Source of the DNA: a virus
Strand: one strand, 5' to 3'
IMG/VR virus record: IMGVR_UViG_3300037104_000199
Location: 1 to 53,148 of that record
Length of the DNA stretch: 53,148 bases
Part shown: one piece after another, positions 30,340 through 37,674 of the stretch
Position numbering within the stretch: the first letter of the stretch is position 1
Layout: every line of letters starts with the position of its first letter
The notes under the pieces: model-generated
Database searches by the model: none
The model's input: the letters and a program-made list of their open reading frames with translations, nothing else
What the model was told of the DNA's origin: nothing
Made by a program: the position numbers and the translations under genes

Positions 30340-30453
30340 TTACTTATTGCGCCAAACAAGTAGAAACTTAGCCCACCAAAGATAGGTTCTATTACAACCT
30401 GTCATTTTAATAGGCTCCCAAGAAAAATCACAACTAGAAACCATTACCTTCAT
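30340..30453 (-). CDS. Small basic aromatic peptide
   Basis: 37 residues from the ATG behind AGGAGGATCA (MKVMVSSCDF...), with a WWAKFLLVW C-terminus that could touch the membrane. Longer in-frame starts lack a ribosome-binding site. Confidence 0.5.
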   Translation of the reverse strand: MKVMVSSCDFSWEPIKMTGCNRTYLWWAKFLLVWRNK

Positions 30454-31010
30454 TGATCCTCCTAGTATAGGGAAAAAAGAAGGATAACCGGAGCCTCCAC
30501 GGATAGGTTCTGTATTAATTGCGCGCGACTGGACAAAACCTATAAACAAACAGCCCTATCTAGTTATTAGCAACACGTTTTAGCTAATAGTTTAGCATTC
30601 CTCTAACGGTGGATAATGGTCGCTAATATCCTTGTCCGTTAGCTTACGAGTACATTGTACTAGCTAATCTTTATTTGGATGCTGCTTACCGGGTACAGCA
30701 ATAGTTTAGGATTATGGCAAGGTGTTTATATATTGGCCCAACTTCTCGCGGGCATCTATAAACTTATCTCGCTCCCCAACCTTATCTTCAATTAAGAAGC
30801 ATTACTATGGACCTTTCTATTGAAAGTACCTACAATTGCCTAAACTGTAGTACGACTCCCAATAGTTATTTAGTTAGCCTACCTATTTCAAAGTCAAGCC
30901 AGTAAAGCATCGGGTTGTAATCTGCTCCCCACCTAATGGAATATTTGTAGCTTCTCTTTCCTGCTGCCTTATGTGGATGAATACTTGATTGACGTTTGAA
31001 TTGCTTTGAC
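30454..31010. other. Non-coding stretch with nested hairpin
   Basis: No supported gene on either strand. A two-tier hairpin is formed by CTAACGG (30603) with CCGTTAG (30636), enclosing GGATA with TATCC. A second, weaker one pairs TTATTAGC with GCTAATAG near 30565-30590. A stop-free minus-strand stretch near 30720-30790 has no start codon and may be a gene remnant. Confidence 0.5.
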
Positions 31011-31562
31011 TTAATCAACTATAGTACCTGTAATAAGTTGCCCATCCTCTAGCTTAATGGGGACCTTTTTTGAAAGACTAGGGCACACTGGAGGAATTTC
31101 CTCAAATATAGCCCTTCCTTTGTAAATAACCTCCTGAGAAGGATTCAGAGATTTTAACTTAATCTCCTCACTATTAAAACGCATACCAAAGAAAGATCCA
31201 GCCCTTACCCTAAGTGCTCCAGAAATCCGAGCATCACCATAAATCCGAGCATCACCATAAATCCGAGCATTGCCAGAAATCCGAGCATTGCCATAAATCC
31301 GAGCATTGCCATAAATCCGAGCATTGCCAGAAATCTGGGCATCACCAGAAATCCGAGCATTGCCATAAATCCGAGCATTGCCAGAAATCTGGGCATCACC
31401 ATAAACCCAAGCATTGCCTTCTTGGGAAAGATTACTTTCCTTCTCTACAAACCCTCCCCTAGCTCCTTTACTAATGCTCCCAAAAGTAACAAGGGCTTCT
31501 ACCCTAAATAAGGTCTTTCCCTCAGTAACCTTCGTTTCACTAGTTAGCTTAAACTTAGTCAA
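31011..31562 (-). CDS. Hexapeptide-repeat beta-helix protein
   Basis: 183 residues. Residues about 49-113 are eleven hexapeptides of the form G-N/D-A-R/Q-I-Y/S, the repeat of left-handed parallel beta-helices and related polymer-like proteins (for example YdcK-type). The flanking N- and C-terminal segments are unrelated. TTG start (TTGACTAAG) preceded by GGAAGG and overlapping the upstream stop. At the DNA level the repeat is a near-perfect 18-bp tandem array, so copy number may vary between isolates. It could be structural or carbohydrate-binding. Confidence 0.72.
   Translation of the reverse strand: MTKFKLTSETKVTEGKTLFRVEALVTFGSISKGARGGFVEKESNLSQEGNAWVYGDAQISGNARIYGNARISGDAQISGNARIYGNARIYGNARISGNARIYGDARIYGDARISGALRVRAGSFFGMRFNSEEIKLKSLNPSQEVIYKGRAIFEEIPPVCPSLSKKVPIKLEDGQLITGTIVD
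31216..31413. repeat. 18-bp tandem repeat array inside coding sequence
   Basis: About eleven copies of an 18-bp unit such as ATAAATCCGAGCATTGCC with few substitutions, in frame with the beta-helix protein. Confidence 0.9.
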
Positions 31563-31728
31563 TCAAGTACCTTCCTTTGATTTGCTTTCTAGCTGAATTC
31601 TTTGTATACTTTCTAGTACCTTTAATTCGCTTCATGCGAGTCTTTCCTGACTTCCTACGTTCAAATCTACCGGGATACACAAGGTAATCAAGATCACTAT
31701 TGAGTAGCGTACTATAATTTGCGGGCAT
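31555..31728 (-). CDS. Small very basic protein
   Basis: 57 residues, strongly basic in the second half (RRKSGKTRMKRIKGTRK), preceded by AGGAGGATTTA. May bind nucleic acid. Overlaps the beta-helix gene start by eight bases. Confidence 0.62.
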   Translation of the reverse strand: MPANYSTLLNSDLDYLVYPGRFERRKSGKTRMKRIKGTRKYTKNSARKQIKGRYLID

Positions 31729-31737
31729 TAAATCCTC

Positions 31738-31860
31738 CTACTTGTATTGTACTTTCTTATCTCTTAGGAATTTCCAGTTATTCCAAGGAATATTTAGTTG
31801 TGGTTTACCATTAAATCCAAGTGTTTGTTGCCCCCTAATTACCCACTTAGAATGTTTCAT
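31738..31860 (-). CDS. Small basic protein
   Basis: 40 residues (KHSKWVIRGQQ..., WNNWKFLRDKKVQYK). It begins one base after the upstream stop; ribosome-binding site weak. Unknown. Confidence 0.5.
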   Translation of the reverse strand: MKHSKWVIRGQQTLGFNGKPQLNIPWNNWKFLRDKKVQYK

Positions 31861-31861
31861 A

Positions 31862-32053
31862 TCAATTCACAAGTTTCAAGGCATCTTCAATCTTAGTCAG
31901 AAGAATACTATACCTCTCTGAAGCCCTCTTATTAATACTCAGGTAAGTATCCTTATATCTAGGGTCACGAGCAGTTCTAATGTGATCCTCCAAGCTTCGA
32001 GAAACCAAATTTCTCAAAGATCCCAAATCTTCCCTAGTCAATTCGACTTTCAC
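31862..32053 (-). CDS. Small helical protein
   Basis: 63 residues, charged and fully helical in appearance (LTREDLGSLRNLVSRSLEDHI). GGAGATTACAGTG region upstream. Unknown. Confidence 0.6.
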   Translation of the reverse strand: MKVELTREDLGSLRNLVSRSLEDHIRTARDPRYKDTYLSINKRASERYSILLTKIEDALKLVN

Positions 32054-32062
32054 TGTAATCTC

Positions 32063-32557
32063 CTAAAGATTAGTGTAATTCCAAAAGTTGGGTGGGAGCC
32101 AAGGATTATTCAACGTTCCTCTAAGGAAATTGTACACAATTTTTCCAGACCTACCATTTCCGTCTCTAAATCCGTGGATGTTTTGGTACTCAAAATAGAA
32201 TTGATCTTCGGGAGTTTCTGCGACCTTATGTGTAGGTTCCAATCTACCCTCATAATAAGCTCCAATCAGATTTTGAAGCATTTCAGGAACTCTTTCCCAA
32301 GGAGCCTTTTCAATACTAGTAAAACCATCAGAAACAAAGATACGAATTTGTCTAAATCCATTCTTGTTATATTCTGGTTCTACCAACTTGCCCAAAGTTT
32401 CAATTATTTCTAGGGTTAGGGGGCAAGCCAAATCTTTTAGATTAGAAGCATATTCCCATGCTTTGACCATATTATATACACTTGCCCCACCTGAACCTTG
32501 ACGCTCGCATTCTTCTGCTATGTATTGAAGTACATTAAGTTGTTCTGAATTGAACAC
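32063..32557 (-). CDS. Fic/Doc-family protein
   Basis: 164 residues. The Fic motif is H128-G-F-R-D-G-N-G-R-S-G-K139, which matches HxFx(D/E)GNGRxxR except for Lys at the last position. The family transfers AMP or phosphate to target proteins. No inhibitory (S/T)xxxE(G/N) helix is obvious. Start GTG after AAGGAGCAAAAG. It could act on host proteins such as elongation factors or gyrase; target unknown. Confidence 0.85.
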   Translation of the reverse strand: MFNSEQLNVLQYIAEECERQGSGGASVYNMVKAWEYASNLKDLACPLTLEIIETLGKLVEPEYNKNGFRQIRIFVSDGFTSIEKAPWERVPEMLQNLIGAYYEGRLEPTHKVAETPEDQFYFEYQNIHGFRDGNGRSGKIVYNFLRGTLNNPWLPPNFWNYTNL

Positions 32558-32655
32558 CTTTTGCTCCTTAAATTTAGTTCCGCTCCACGTTTTGGCGGAT
32601 AGATAATACCAGCATTTATTCGACTGTATCTATAGCCTCGGAAGCTATAAACCAA
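32518..32655 (-). CDS. Possible small protein overlapping Fic gene start
   Basis: 45 codons from a TTG, reading VYSFRGYRYSRINAGIIYPP and onward into the Fic gene in another frame (40-base overlap). The composition looks protein-like, but the start and long overlap make it doubtful. Confidence 0.3.
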   Translation of the reverse strand: MVYSFRGYRYSRINAGIIYPPKRGAELNLRSKRCSIQNNLMYFNT

Positions 32656-32675
32656 AGTAGCTGGTTTTTCTTTCC

Positions 32676-32786
32676 TTACTTAATGTAGCTCTTTGGGATA
32701 AGAAATATCCGATGATGCTGATTAGAACACCTTTCGCAAAAGGTATTCTTACAAGGCTTTCTGCAACGAAGGCATTTCTTCTTCAA
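32676..32786 (-). CDS. Small zinc-knuckle peptide, TTG start
   Basis: 36 residues with CLRC and CERC, a compact zinc ribbon. The TTG has GGAG at six-base spacing. Unknown. Confidence 0.5.
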   Translation of the reverse strand: MKKKCLRCRKPCKNTFCERCSNQHHRIFLIPKSYIK

Positions 32787-32811
32787 AGGAATCTCCAATC
32801 AAAAATTGGGG

Positions 32812-32979
32812 TTACTTACACGCCGAAGTGTTGTGAGTATAACCTTCAGGATGCTTTGTATATCGTGAAGTATTCTTTGGAATTGGCAATGTACATGTTA
32901 CACAAAGCACTACACCAATTCTCTTACACGAATCTTCATGCTTTCCATTTCCCGCGCAAAAGTTACAGTAGTTTGCCAT
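32812..32979 (-). CDS. Small zinc-binding protein
   Basis: 55 residues with CNFC, a later Cys and CVTC, suggesting one or two zinc sites. ATG immediately follows the stop of the upstream gene. Unknown. Confidence 0.62.
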   Translation of the reverse strand: MANYCNFCAGNGKHEDSCKRIGVVLCVTCTLPIPKNTSRYTKHPEGYTHNTSACK

Positions 32980-33135
32980 TTAGCACTCCTCAGTTTCAAA
33001 AGAATAGTCGTAGAAAGAATACTCGAACTGCTTTCCGTAAGTAATCTCTTCCTCCGCTTCAACTATAGCTTCTTCTAGATCACAAAATGCTTGATGCTGA
33101 TTGTTGAATTCACCACAAATGGGGCAACAACCCAT
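32980..33135 (-). CDS. Small acidic protein with CPIC motif
   Basis: 51 residues: N-terminal CCPIC and a very acidic helix (EEAIVEAEEEI). Starts three bases after the upstream stop, whose AGAGAGGA provides a ribosome-binding site. Unknown. Confidence 0.6.
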   Translation of the reverse strand: MGCCPICGEFNNQHQAFCDLEEAIVEAEEEITYGKQFEYSFYDYSFETEEC

Positions 33136-33138
33136 TAC

Positions 33139-33285
33139 TTAATCCTCTCTCTTTATACAGACTTGCCAAGCGCCATACTGATGCTTAATAATTACTGTAT
33201 TTCCTTCCTTCCTAAATTGAGAAGCAACTTCTCGCGCTCTTTCACGAGAATAATATCCTGCGCCAATCCATTTACGATTAGACAT
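33139..33285 (-). CDS. Small basic protein
   Basis: 48 residues (KWIGAGYYSRERAREVASQFR, GAWQVCIKRE) with AGGAGTTGAA upstream. Strand-helix-strand look; the family is not recognised. Confidence 0.62.
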   Translation of the reverse strand: MSNRKWIGAGYYSRERAREVASQFRKEGNTVIIKHQYGAWQVCIKRED

Positions 33286-33293
33286 TTCAACTC

Positions 33294-33923
33294 CTACAGT
33301 TGAATGATCTTATTTGTTGCATGATCCATAATCGAAATACTAGGACGATCAAATCCTTTCGCAATCAGATTATTGATACAATTCAGGGCATATTCCTTAG
33401 AACCTTGAAATGCAATCTTACCTTGACAAAAAACTGTGAAACCCTTGCGCGCCATATATTCATTGAACAAGGGCGCAAGAATTACGAAATCTTCTGCGGG
33501 ATGTTCAACATTTCTGCCATCCTGCATTACAGGCTTCTTAAGCTTATTTGTTGCGCGAACCTTATATGCTGCACGAGCAGGGGTAAATGTTGGAGTTGCG
33601 AATTGAGTCTTTCCAACAATTCTTTCTGCGGGCTTAATAGCAGGAAATGAAAGAGTCATTCCTGCTTCAGTTACGGAAGTTACTTCCGTAACATTTACTC
33701 GAAAACCTTCCTTACGCTTTTCATTGCGAATTCGAGTAGCAGTAACTTGTGTAATTCCTTCATAAGATTCTACAAAAGAACCATCACGCTCCAAAATTTC
33801 AATCGAAAATCTTCGAGTTGAAATCTTGCAGGGATTACTTCTTTCTGGAATCATGCACTTAGGAGTGCCACCAGAAAGAAGAATTTCAATATCAGTTTGT
33901 GTAAGAGTTACCATTGCTGACAT
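33294..33923 (-). CDS. Unknown basic protein
   Basis: 209 residues from the ATG behind AAGGAAAG; the upstream extension lacks a ribosome-binding site. N-terminal half beta-rich, C-terminal half with a basic linker (RAAYKVRATNKLKKP). First gene of the leftward 30-34 kb group. No domain is recognised. Confidence 0.68.
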   Translation of the reverse strand: MSAMVTLTQTDIEILLSGGTPKCMIPERSNPCKISTRRFSIEILERDGSFVESYEGITQVTATRIRNEKRKEGFRVNVTEVTSVTEAGMTLSFPAIKPAERIVGKTQFATPTFTPARAAYKVRATNKLKKPVMQDGRNVEHPAEDFVILAPLFNEYMARKGFTVFCQGKIAFQGSKEYALNCINNLIAKGFDRPSISIMDHATNKIIQL

Positions 33924-34340
33924 TTGTTCTTTCCTTTTTATAAGGAATTTTTTTCTGAATTTCTTTTTCGCGGATAGCGCATATTTAATGCAGCCGCGGT
34001 GTGGCCATAAGTGTACCACGGCCCACGCCCAGGGAGCCCCCGTACTTCCGTACTACCCACCCTAGCCGATAGTACTACTTGACGGATGGGCCGGCGTATG
34101 GTAGTCGCGCGCGCGCGTTCAATTAATAGTACACGCCTGGGCCGATTATCCGGCCCGAAAATTGCTTAATTTTCCTTGCAGAATTCGCCGGCAATTGGGG
34201 CCTGAAATTCCCCCTATTTCCCAACCTAAATCTCAGGAATTTTCGCCTCTAAAACTCTTTTCTGGATCGAAAAGGTAACGGCTTCCAAATCGAAATCCGG
34301 CTCTGAAATTCTGAGTTTCAGGGACGAATAAAAATTCCTG
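33924..34340. other. Divergent intergenic region, locally GC-rich
   Basis: No gene. It separates leftward and rightward operons. It contains an alternating GCGCGCGCGCG run at 34106-34117 and short inverted repeats (GGCCGATTATCCGGCC; TTCGCCGGCAATT). Such a region could hold an origin or promoters; no clear leftward promoter could be picked. Confidence 0.5.
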
Positions 34341-34370
34341 TTGACAATCCTGAGGTTGGTGTGGTAGTCT
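34341..34370 (+). promoter_or_regulatory. Promoter of the rightward 34.4-36.7 kb operon
   Basis: TTGACA, 18 bp, TAGTCT with GGTGTGG before the -10. Confidence 0.82.
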
Positions 34371-34413
34371 AAGGGTGGCACAGTCCAGCCCTAATAAATC
34401 CGAGAGGAGCAGC

Positions 34414-34566
34414 ATGAAGAAAGAAGTTATACCTAAGAAAACATTACGGGTAGAGTTGATTAATTCTGTAGATGCGGAGCAACTTAGAGTCAAGAATCCT
34501 AAGGATTATAACAGAGTATACAAATTTATACAAGATACAATTAAGAAGGAGTATGGTGAACAGTAA
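34414..34566 (+). CDS. Small basic protein
   Basis: 50 residues (KKEVIPKKTLRVELI...), ATG behind GAGAGGAGCAGC. First gene after the promoter. Unknown. Confidence 0.65.
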   Translation: MKKEVIPKKTLRVELINSVDAEQLRVKNPKDYNRVYKFIQDTIKKEYGEQ

Positions 34567-34762
34567 TTCGTACACAACTATCTCAGCTAAAAATAAGCTT
34601 TGGGATGTCCTTACAGGAACTGCACGCCTCCTCAGTGATGAGGGGGCAATTTATTGGTGTGGGGATTGTTCAGAGTACCATGTTAATTACTGTAATGAAA
34701 CCCTAGATAAATATGAGATAGTAGAACTTAGCACCCTTATTAAAGACTATGGTAATGAGTAA
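34553..34762 (+). CDS. Small Cys-containing protein
   Basis: 69 residues with WCGDC, a possible thiol or zinc motif, and an acidic C-terminus. AAGGAG lies close to the ATG; a GTG one codon later has better spacing. Overlaps the upstream gene by 14 bases. Confidence 0.6.
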   Translation: MVNSNSYTTISAKNKLWDVLTGTARLLSDEGAIYWCGDCSEYHVNYCNETLDKYEIVELSTLIKDYGNE

Positions 34763-34928
34763 GGTAGAGGTTGTTCCTCTTGCGCCCTTAAGGATGCAGT
34801 TAGTATCTCTGATGAAGGACGGCTTTAGTTACATCCCTCTCAAAGACTTATTTGCTATCATTGAGATAATCATGCAGGATTACGAGGCAGAAATTGCTCC
34901 CAATCCTACACCAGACACGAAAGGGTAA
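34755..34928 (+). CDS. Small protein of unknown function
   Basis: 57 residues (VEVVPLAPLRMQLVSLM..., FAIIEIIMQDYEAE). Overlaps the upstream stop by eight bases. Its TAA is the TAA of the GTAACAG element. Confidence 0.55.
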   Translation: MSKVEVVPLAPLRMQLVSLMKDGFSYIPLKDLFAIIEIIMQDYEAEIAPNPTPDTKG

Positions 34929-34954
34929 CAGCAACCAAAATGAAAGGCGGTTTT
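34925..34954 (+). repeat. GTAACAG element upstream of a plus-strand gene
   Basis: GTAACAG, 9 nt, TGAAAGGCGGTTTT; no TATTAA block. Same orientation on the genome as the array copies, although the genes here run the other way. Its GAAAGGCGG doubles as ribosome-binding site for the next ATG. Confidence 0.7.
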
Positions 34955-34958
34955 GAAA

Positions 34959-35156
34959 ATGACTAAGAAAGACTACATACTTATTGGTAATGCTCTTAGG
35001 AAATCCAGGAGTAACCTGCGCCCTATAGGGGGAGTTTGGACCCAGGCTTCTTTGGAATCTTGGTACCTAACTGTTGACGAAATTGCTATTGCTTTGAAAT
35101 CTGAGAACTCCCTATTTGATTATAGCAGATTTCTGAAATATGTTAAGGAAGGTTAA
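34959..35156 (+). CDS. Small phage protein of unknown function
   Basis: 65 residues beginning MTKKDYILIGNALR, a phrase common to small uncharacterised phage proteins. An in-frame TTG lies two codons upstream. No domain is recognised. Confidence 0.65.
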   Translation: MTKKDYILIGNALRKSRSNLRPIGGVWTQASLESWYLTVDEIAIALKSENSLFDYSRFLKYVKEG

Positions 35157-35158
35157 GA

Positions 35159-36040
35159 ATTCTTAATATAGATGAACTTCTAAAAGGAATAAAAGCTGCT
35201 AATTTAGCTCGTGAAAGCAGCCAGTTAGGTTTATACACCCCCAAGAGCTTTGCGGAATATGTGGGGCAGCAATCTAACAAAAAAGTACTCTCAATAATTG
35301 TAGAAGCAGCTAAGAAAGAGTACAGGCCCTTACCTAACCTCTTATTTACTGGTCCTGCTGGAACAGGTAAGACTACCTTAGCTAAGCTAACTGCTCAGTT
35401 ATATACTGGGGGCGCAAATATAGAACTCATAGATGGGCAAAGCGTAAACGTAAGGCCCCCAACTAGGGGAACAATACTTATAGATGAGATACATAATGTT
35501 GATCCTAAGGTGTGCGACACACTAAATACTTATATGGATAGCGGGGAGTTACACCTTGTAGGAGCCACCACAGACGCCGGAAAGCTACCATCAGCGTTCA
35601 GAAGTAGGTTTCGTGTAATAACACTGCTCGAATATTCTATTAATGAATTAGCGGGCATATTAGAGCAAGTTGTACATAGAAAAGGATTCACAATAACTAA
35701 ACCCTTATGTATTGAAATAGCTAAAAGGTCTAGACGAAACCCTAGAGCAGGGCTGTCCTACCTGTCTTTCATATTTGACACTATGGTTGTTAATAACCAA
35801 CGCAACGTAACAGTTTCAATATTGAATAACGCTTGGACTGTGTTAGATATAGATGACAAAGGACTTACTAGAACAGACTATAAGTACCTTGAAGCTATTC
35901 CTAATGATAGGGCTGTAGGATTACAATTTATTAGTGCCAAAATTGGCGTGGACACAAGTACAATTTTGGAAGAGGTCGAGCCTTTCTTATTGAGGGAAGG
36001 GCGCATAGATAGAACAAACAAGGGAAGGATTAAACTTTGA
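35159..36040 (+). CDS. RuvB-like AAA+ ATPase, probable AUU start
   Basis: 293 residues if started at ATT 35159. Walker A GPAGTGKT (65-72), Walker B ILIDE (106-110), sensor 1 VGATT and arginine-finger region SAFRSRF, then a winged-helix-like C-terminus: the RuvB/clamp-loader layout. The conserved TPKSFAEYVGQ lead-in lies upstream of the first GTG (35261), so translation must start earlier. The frame has an in-frame TAA just upstream, and the only start-like codon with a ribosome-binding site (AAGGAAGG, six bases) is ATT. Probably a branch-migration motor. Confidence 0.82.
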   Translation: MLNIDELLKGIKAANLARESSQLGLYTPKSFAEYVGQQSNKKVLSIIVEAAKKEYRPLPNLLFTGPAGTGKTTLAKLTAQLYTGGANIELIDGQSVNVRPPTRGTILIDEIHNVDPKVCDTLNTYMDSGELHLVGATTDAGKLPSAFRSRFRVITLLEYSINELAGILEQVVHRKGFTITKPLCIEIAKRSRRNPRAGLSYLSFIFDTMVVNNQRNVTVSILNNAWTVLDIDDKGLTRTDYKYLEAIPNDRAVGLQFISAKIGVDTSTILEEVEPFLLREGRIDRTNKGRIKL

Positions 36041-36228
36041 TGGAATATACTAAGAGCGTGGAAATAGCTCATCGCATACAGGCACTCTTAGGTGTTAACT
36101 CTGGCTCTATGGGGGATATGTGCGCGCAAGATGTTCCTCTAGGGGATATCATTGCTGTGGTATCTGAAACTGAGGACCAGGGTTTGAAAAAAGCTATTGA
36201 TATGGAACTTGAAAGGTGGATTGATTAA
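36040..36228 (+). CDS. Small acidic protein
   Basis: 62 residues, helical. ATG overlaps the ATPase stop (TGATG). Unknown. Confidence 0.62.
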   Translation: MEYTKSVEIAHRIQALLGVNSGSMGDMCAQDVPLGDIIAVVSETEDQGLKKAIDMELERWID

Positions 36229-36489
36229 TTGATAGATGATTTAGATAATACTGAAGGTCGGTTTACATTACACTGGGCTGATACCCCAACAATGTTCTTT
36301 CCGAAGTGCTTCGTGTGCGGTGAGCAAGTAGATTTTACCTGGGGCGCGCATTATGTAACCCTTACACCAACAGGTAATAAGGGTATATCAATTCATAGTG
36401 ATTGTTTTAGTAATCTTGTAGACTCTTCAATAAACTTTAGAGAATTCTTTATGAACGATGAAGTTGATGAAGAAGCTATTACACACTAG
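36229..36489 (+). CDS. Small protein with treble-clef-like zinc motif
   Basis: 86 residues, TTG start adjacent to the upstream stop. CFVCGEQV, then H..DCF, a likely zinc site. Unknown. Confidence 0.6.
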   Translation: MIDDLDNTEGRFTLHWADTPTMFFPKCFVCGEQVDFTWGAHYVTLTPTGNKGISIHSDCFSNLVDSSINFREFFMNDEVDEEAITH

Positions 36490-36502
36490 AAAGGAAAAGA
36501 TA

Positions 36503-36730
36503 ATGAAACTGTGGTTACTAGGTAGAATATGGGATAAGGGACCTTATATGGACTATAATAATGGGTTTGTAATACGCGCCCAAACTGAGCAAATAGCTAG
36601 GATACTAGCATCTAGGGAAGCAGCCGATGAAGGCCCTGAGATGTGGCTTCTCAATACACACTCCTACTGTGTAGAAATACCTGTATGGGGTAATGAGGAA
36701 GTTATTCTAAAAGATTTTAATGCTGGATAA
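36503..36730 (+). CDS. Small phage protein
   Basis: 75 residues from the ATG after AAAGGAAAAGATA: MKLWLLGRIWDKGPY..., with a FVIRAQTEQIARILAS segment as in small phage proteins of unknown role. Ends just before the terminator. Confidence 0.68.
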   Translation: MKLWLLGRIWDKGPYMDYNNGFVIRAQTEQIARILASREAADEGPEMWLLNTHSYCVEIPVWGNEEVILKDFNAG

Positions 36731-36746
36731 TTAAACTAAAAAATTA

Positions 36747-36775
36747 GGGAGCAGAAATTAATCTGCTCCCTTTTT
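36747..36775 (+). terminator. Rho-independent terminator
   Basis: GGGAGCAGA, loop AATTAA, TCTGCTCCC, then TTTTTCTTT. Ends the rightward operon. Confidence 0.95.
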
Positions 36776-36854
36776 CTTTGCCTATCACGAACTTAAGCAA
36801 TTTATTTTATTGCTGAACTTTAGCAGTAGTACATTCTATAGGCTCTATCTATTA

Positions 36855-36914
36855 GGACACTCACGGTTTGTGTCCTCGCTCGCTGGCATCCCGACGATTG
36901 CCCCAACCGTATCC
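36855..36914 (-). ncRNA. Structured repeat unit B (TCACG hairpin family)
   Basis: Plus strand GGACAC-TCACGGTTT-GTGTCC, perfect 6-bp stem, then about 35 nt ending GTATCC. Direction of transcription is assumed from neighbouring tRNA-like parts. Confidence 0.5.
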
Positions 36915-36927
36915 AGCTTATGCAAGT

Positions 36928-36991
36928 GGCTACTCACGTATTGTAGCTATCCCCTAGACACCACGACGACTGAGAATCCCCAATCGTATCC
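36928..36991 (-). ncRNA. Structured repeat unit C (TCACG hairpin family)
   Basis: Plus strand GGCTAC-TCACGTATT-GTAGCT; stem bases differ from unit B at paired positions while pairing and loop persist; ends GTATCC as unit B. Confidence 0.5.
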
Positions 36992-37477
36992 TAGTAGGGT
37001 TTATTTTAGGGCCTCACGCATTATTCCCGTCGCCAAGCATTGTGACCTACAGGCTGTTCCTACACTCCCTAGGGTGGTCCCGACAGTTGTTCTATAGGTA
37101 TCTTGGTAAAAGTTGGGGCAGGAATCGAACCTGCGTCATTGTCATACACCCCTGATCAAGAGGATTCATCCAGTGGTCAATCCAGCACTCAGCATCTAGA
37201 AGCTGTGCGCCATCCTTGCCATCCCAACGTATTTGGTGGGCTACCATTTATTACGCGCCGTAGCCCAAAGCGCAAGGGCCAAGACTGCCATCTTGGAAAT
37301 ATGGATCGCTGTTACCCCGACCCGGACCCCAACCCAGACTAAGACCTTTAATGTCTGCTTAGTCCAACTACGACAAGGTGCCAAGTAGGTCGCTCCTACT
37401 ACCCGCAACCCCTATTTAGTTGGTCCGTCTTTTGGTTGAGTGGACCAGTCTCTAGCGCGCTATCCCTGGCGCGGGGC

Positions 37478-37541
37478 AAGAAGAACCTAACCTCACTATT
37501 CCCCCAACTGAAGGCGTCAAACGCTCTGAAAGGTTCTTCTT
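37478..37541. repeat. 11-bp inverted repeat with 42-nt loop
   Basis: AAGAAGAACCT and its exact complement, just past the stop of the last gene of the leftward replication operon. Possibly a transcript-end structure. Confidence 0.6.
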
Positions 37542-37545
37542 ACAA

Positions 37546-37674
37546 CTACTTTTTCTTAGGTGGTAATTCCCCCGGAGTATCCTTAAGGCGCTCAATAATC
37601 TTTTGAGTATCCTTAAGTTTCTCTTTCCATAATGGACCCGGATTTTTCTCTATGATAGTCTTTGGCTTAGTCAA
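37546..37674 (-). CDS. Small basic protein, TTG start
   Basis: 42 residues (KPKTIIEKNPGPLWKEKLKDTQKII...), lysine/proline-rich. TTG overlaps the upstream stop region and has AGGAG nine bases upstream. Last gene of the long leftward operon. Unknown. Confidence 0.5.
   Translation of the reverse strand: MTKPKTIIEKNPGPLWKEKLKDTQKIIERLKDTPGELPPKKK

Larger units (their letters stand above)
36776..37545. other. Long non-coding stretch with structured RNA signatures
   Basis: About 770 bp with no supported gene. It contains two copies of the TCACG hairpin unit (36855, 36928) and a weak third (37009). On the minus strand there is a perfect T-arm GCAGG-TTCGATT-CCTGC at about 37109-37131 followed by CCCAAC, with a GTTGGG partner near 37220. 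GGGCTAC/GTAGCCC-A-CCA, a 7-bp acceptor-like stem, occurs near 37237-37270. An 11-bp inverted repeat lies at 37478-37541. The parts look like degenerate or atypical tRNA-like RNAs transcribed leftward. Confidence 0.5.

Noticed and set aside
31216-31413. Possible CRISPR array
   Set aside because: The 18-bp units are contiguous without spacers and encode hexapeptides in frame.
35806-35835. Further GTAACAG element inside the RuvB-like gene
   Set aside because: GTAACAG-N9-TGAA occurs, but the rest does not match and it lies in conserved coding sequence; also a bare GTAACAG at 8251. Treated as chance.
37103-37226. A tRNA with a long insertion between GTTGGG and the T-arm
   Set aside because: Acceptor is only six pairs, anticodon arm cannot be placed with a 7-nt loop, and no CCA follows; kept only as a tRNA-like fragment.
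36776-37545. tmRNA
   Set aside because: A T-arm is present, but no tag ORF, no G3-U70-type acceptor pair and no matching 5' end were found.
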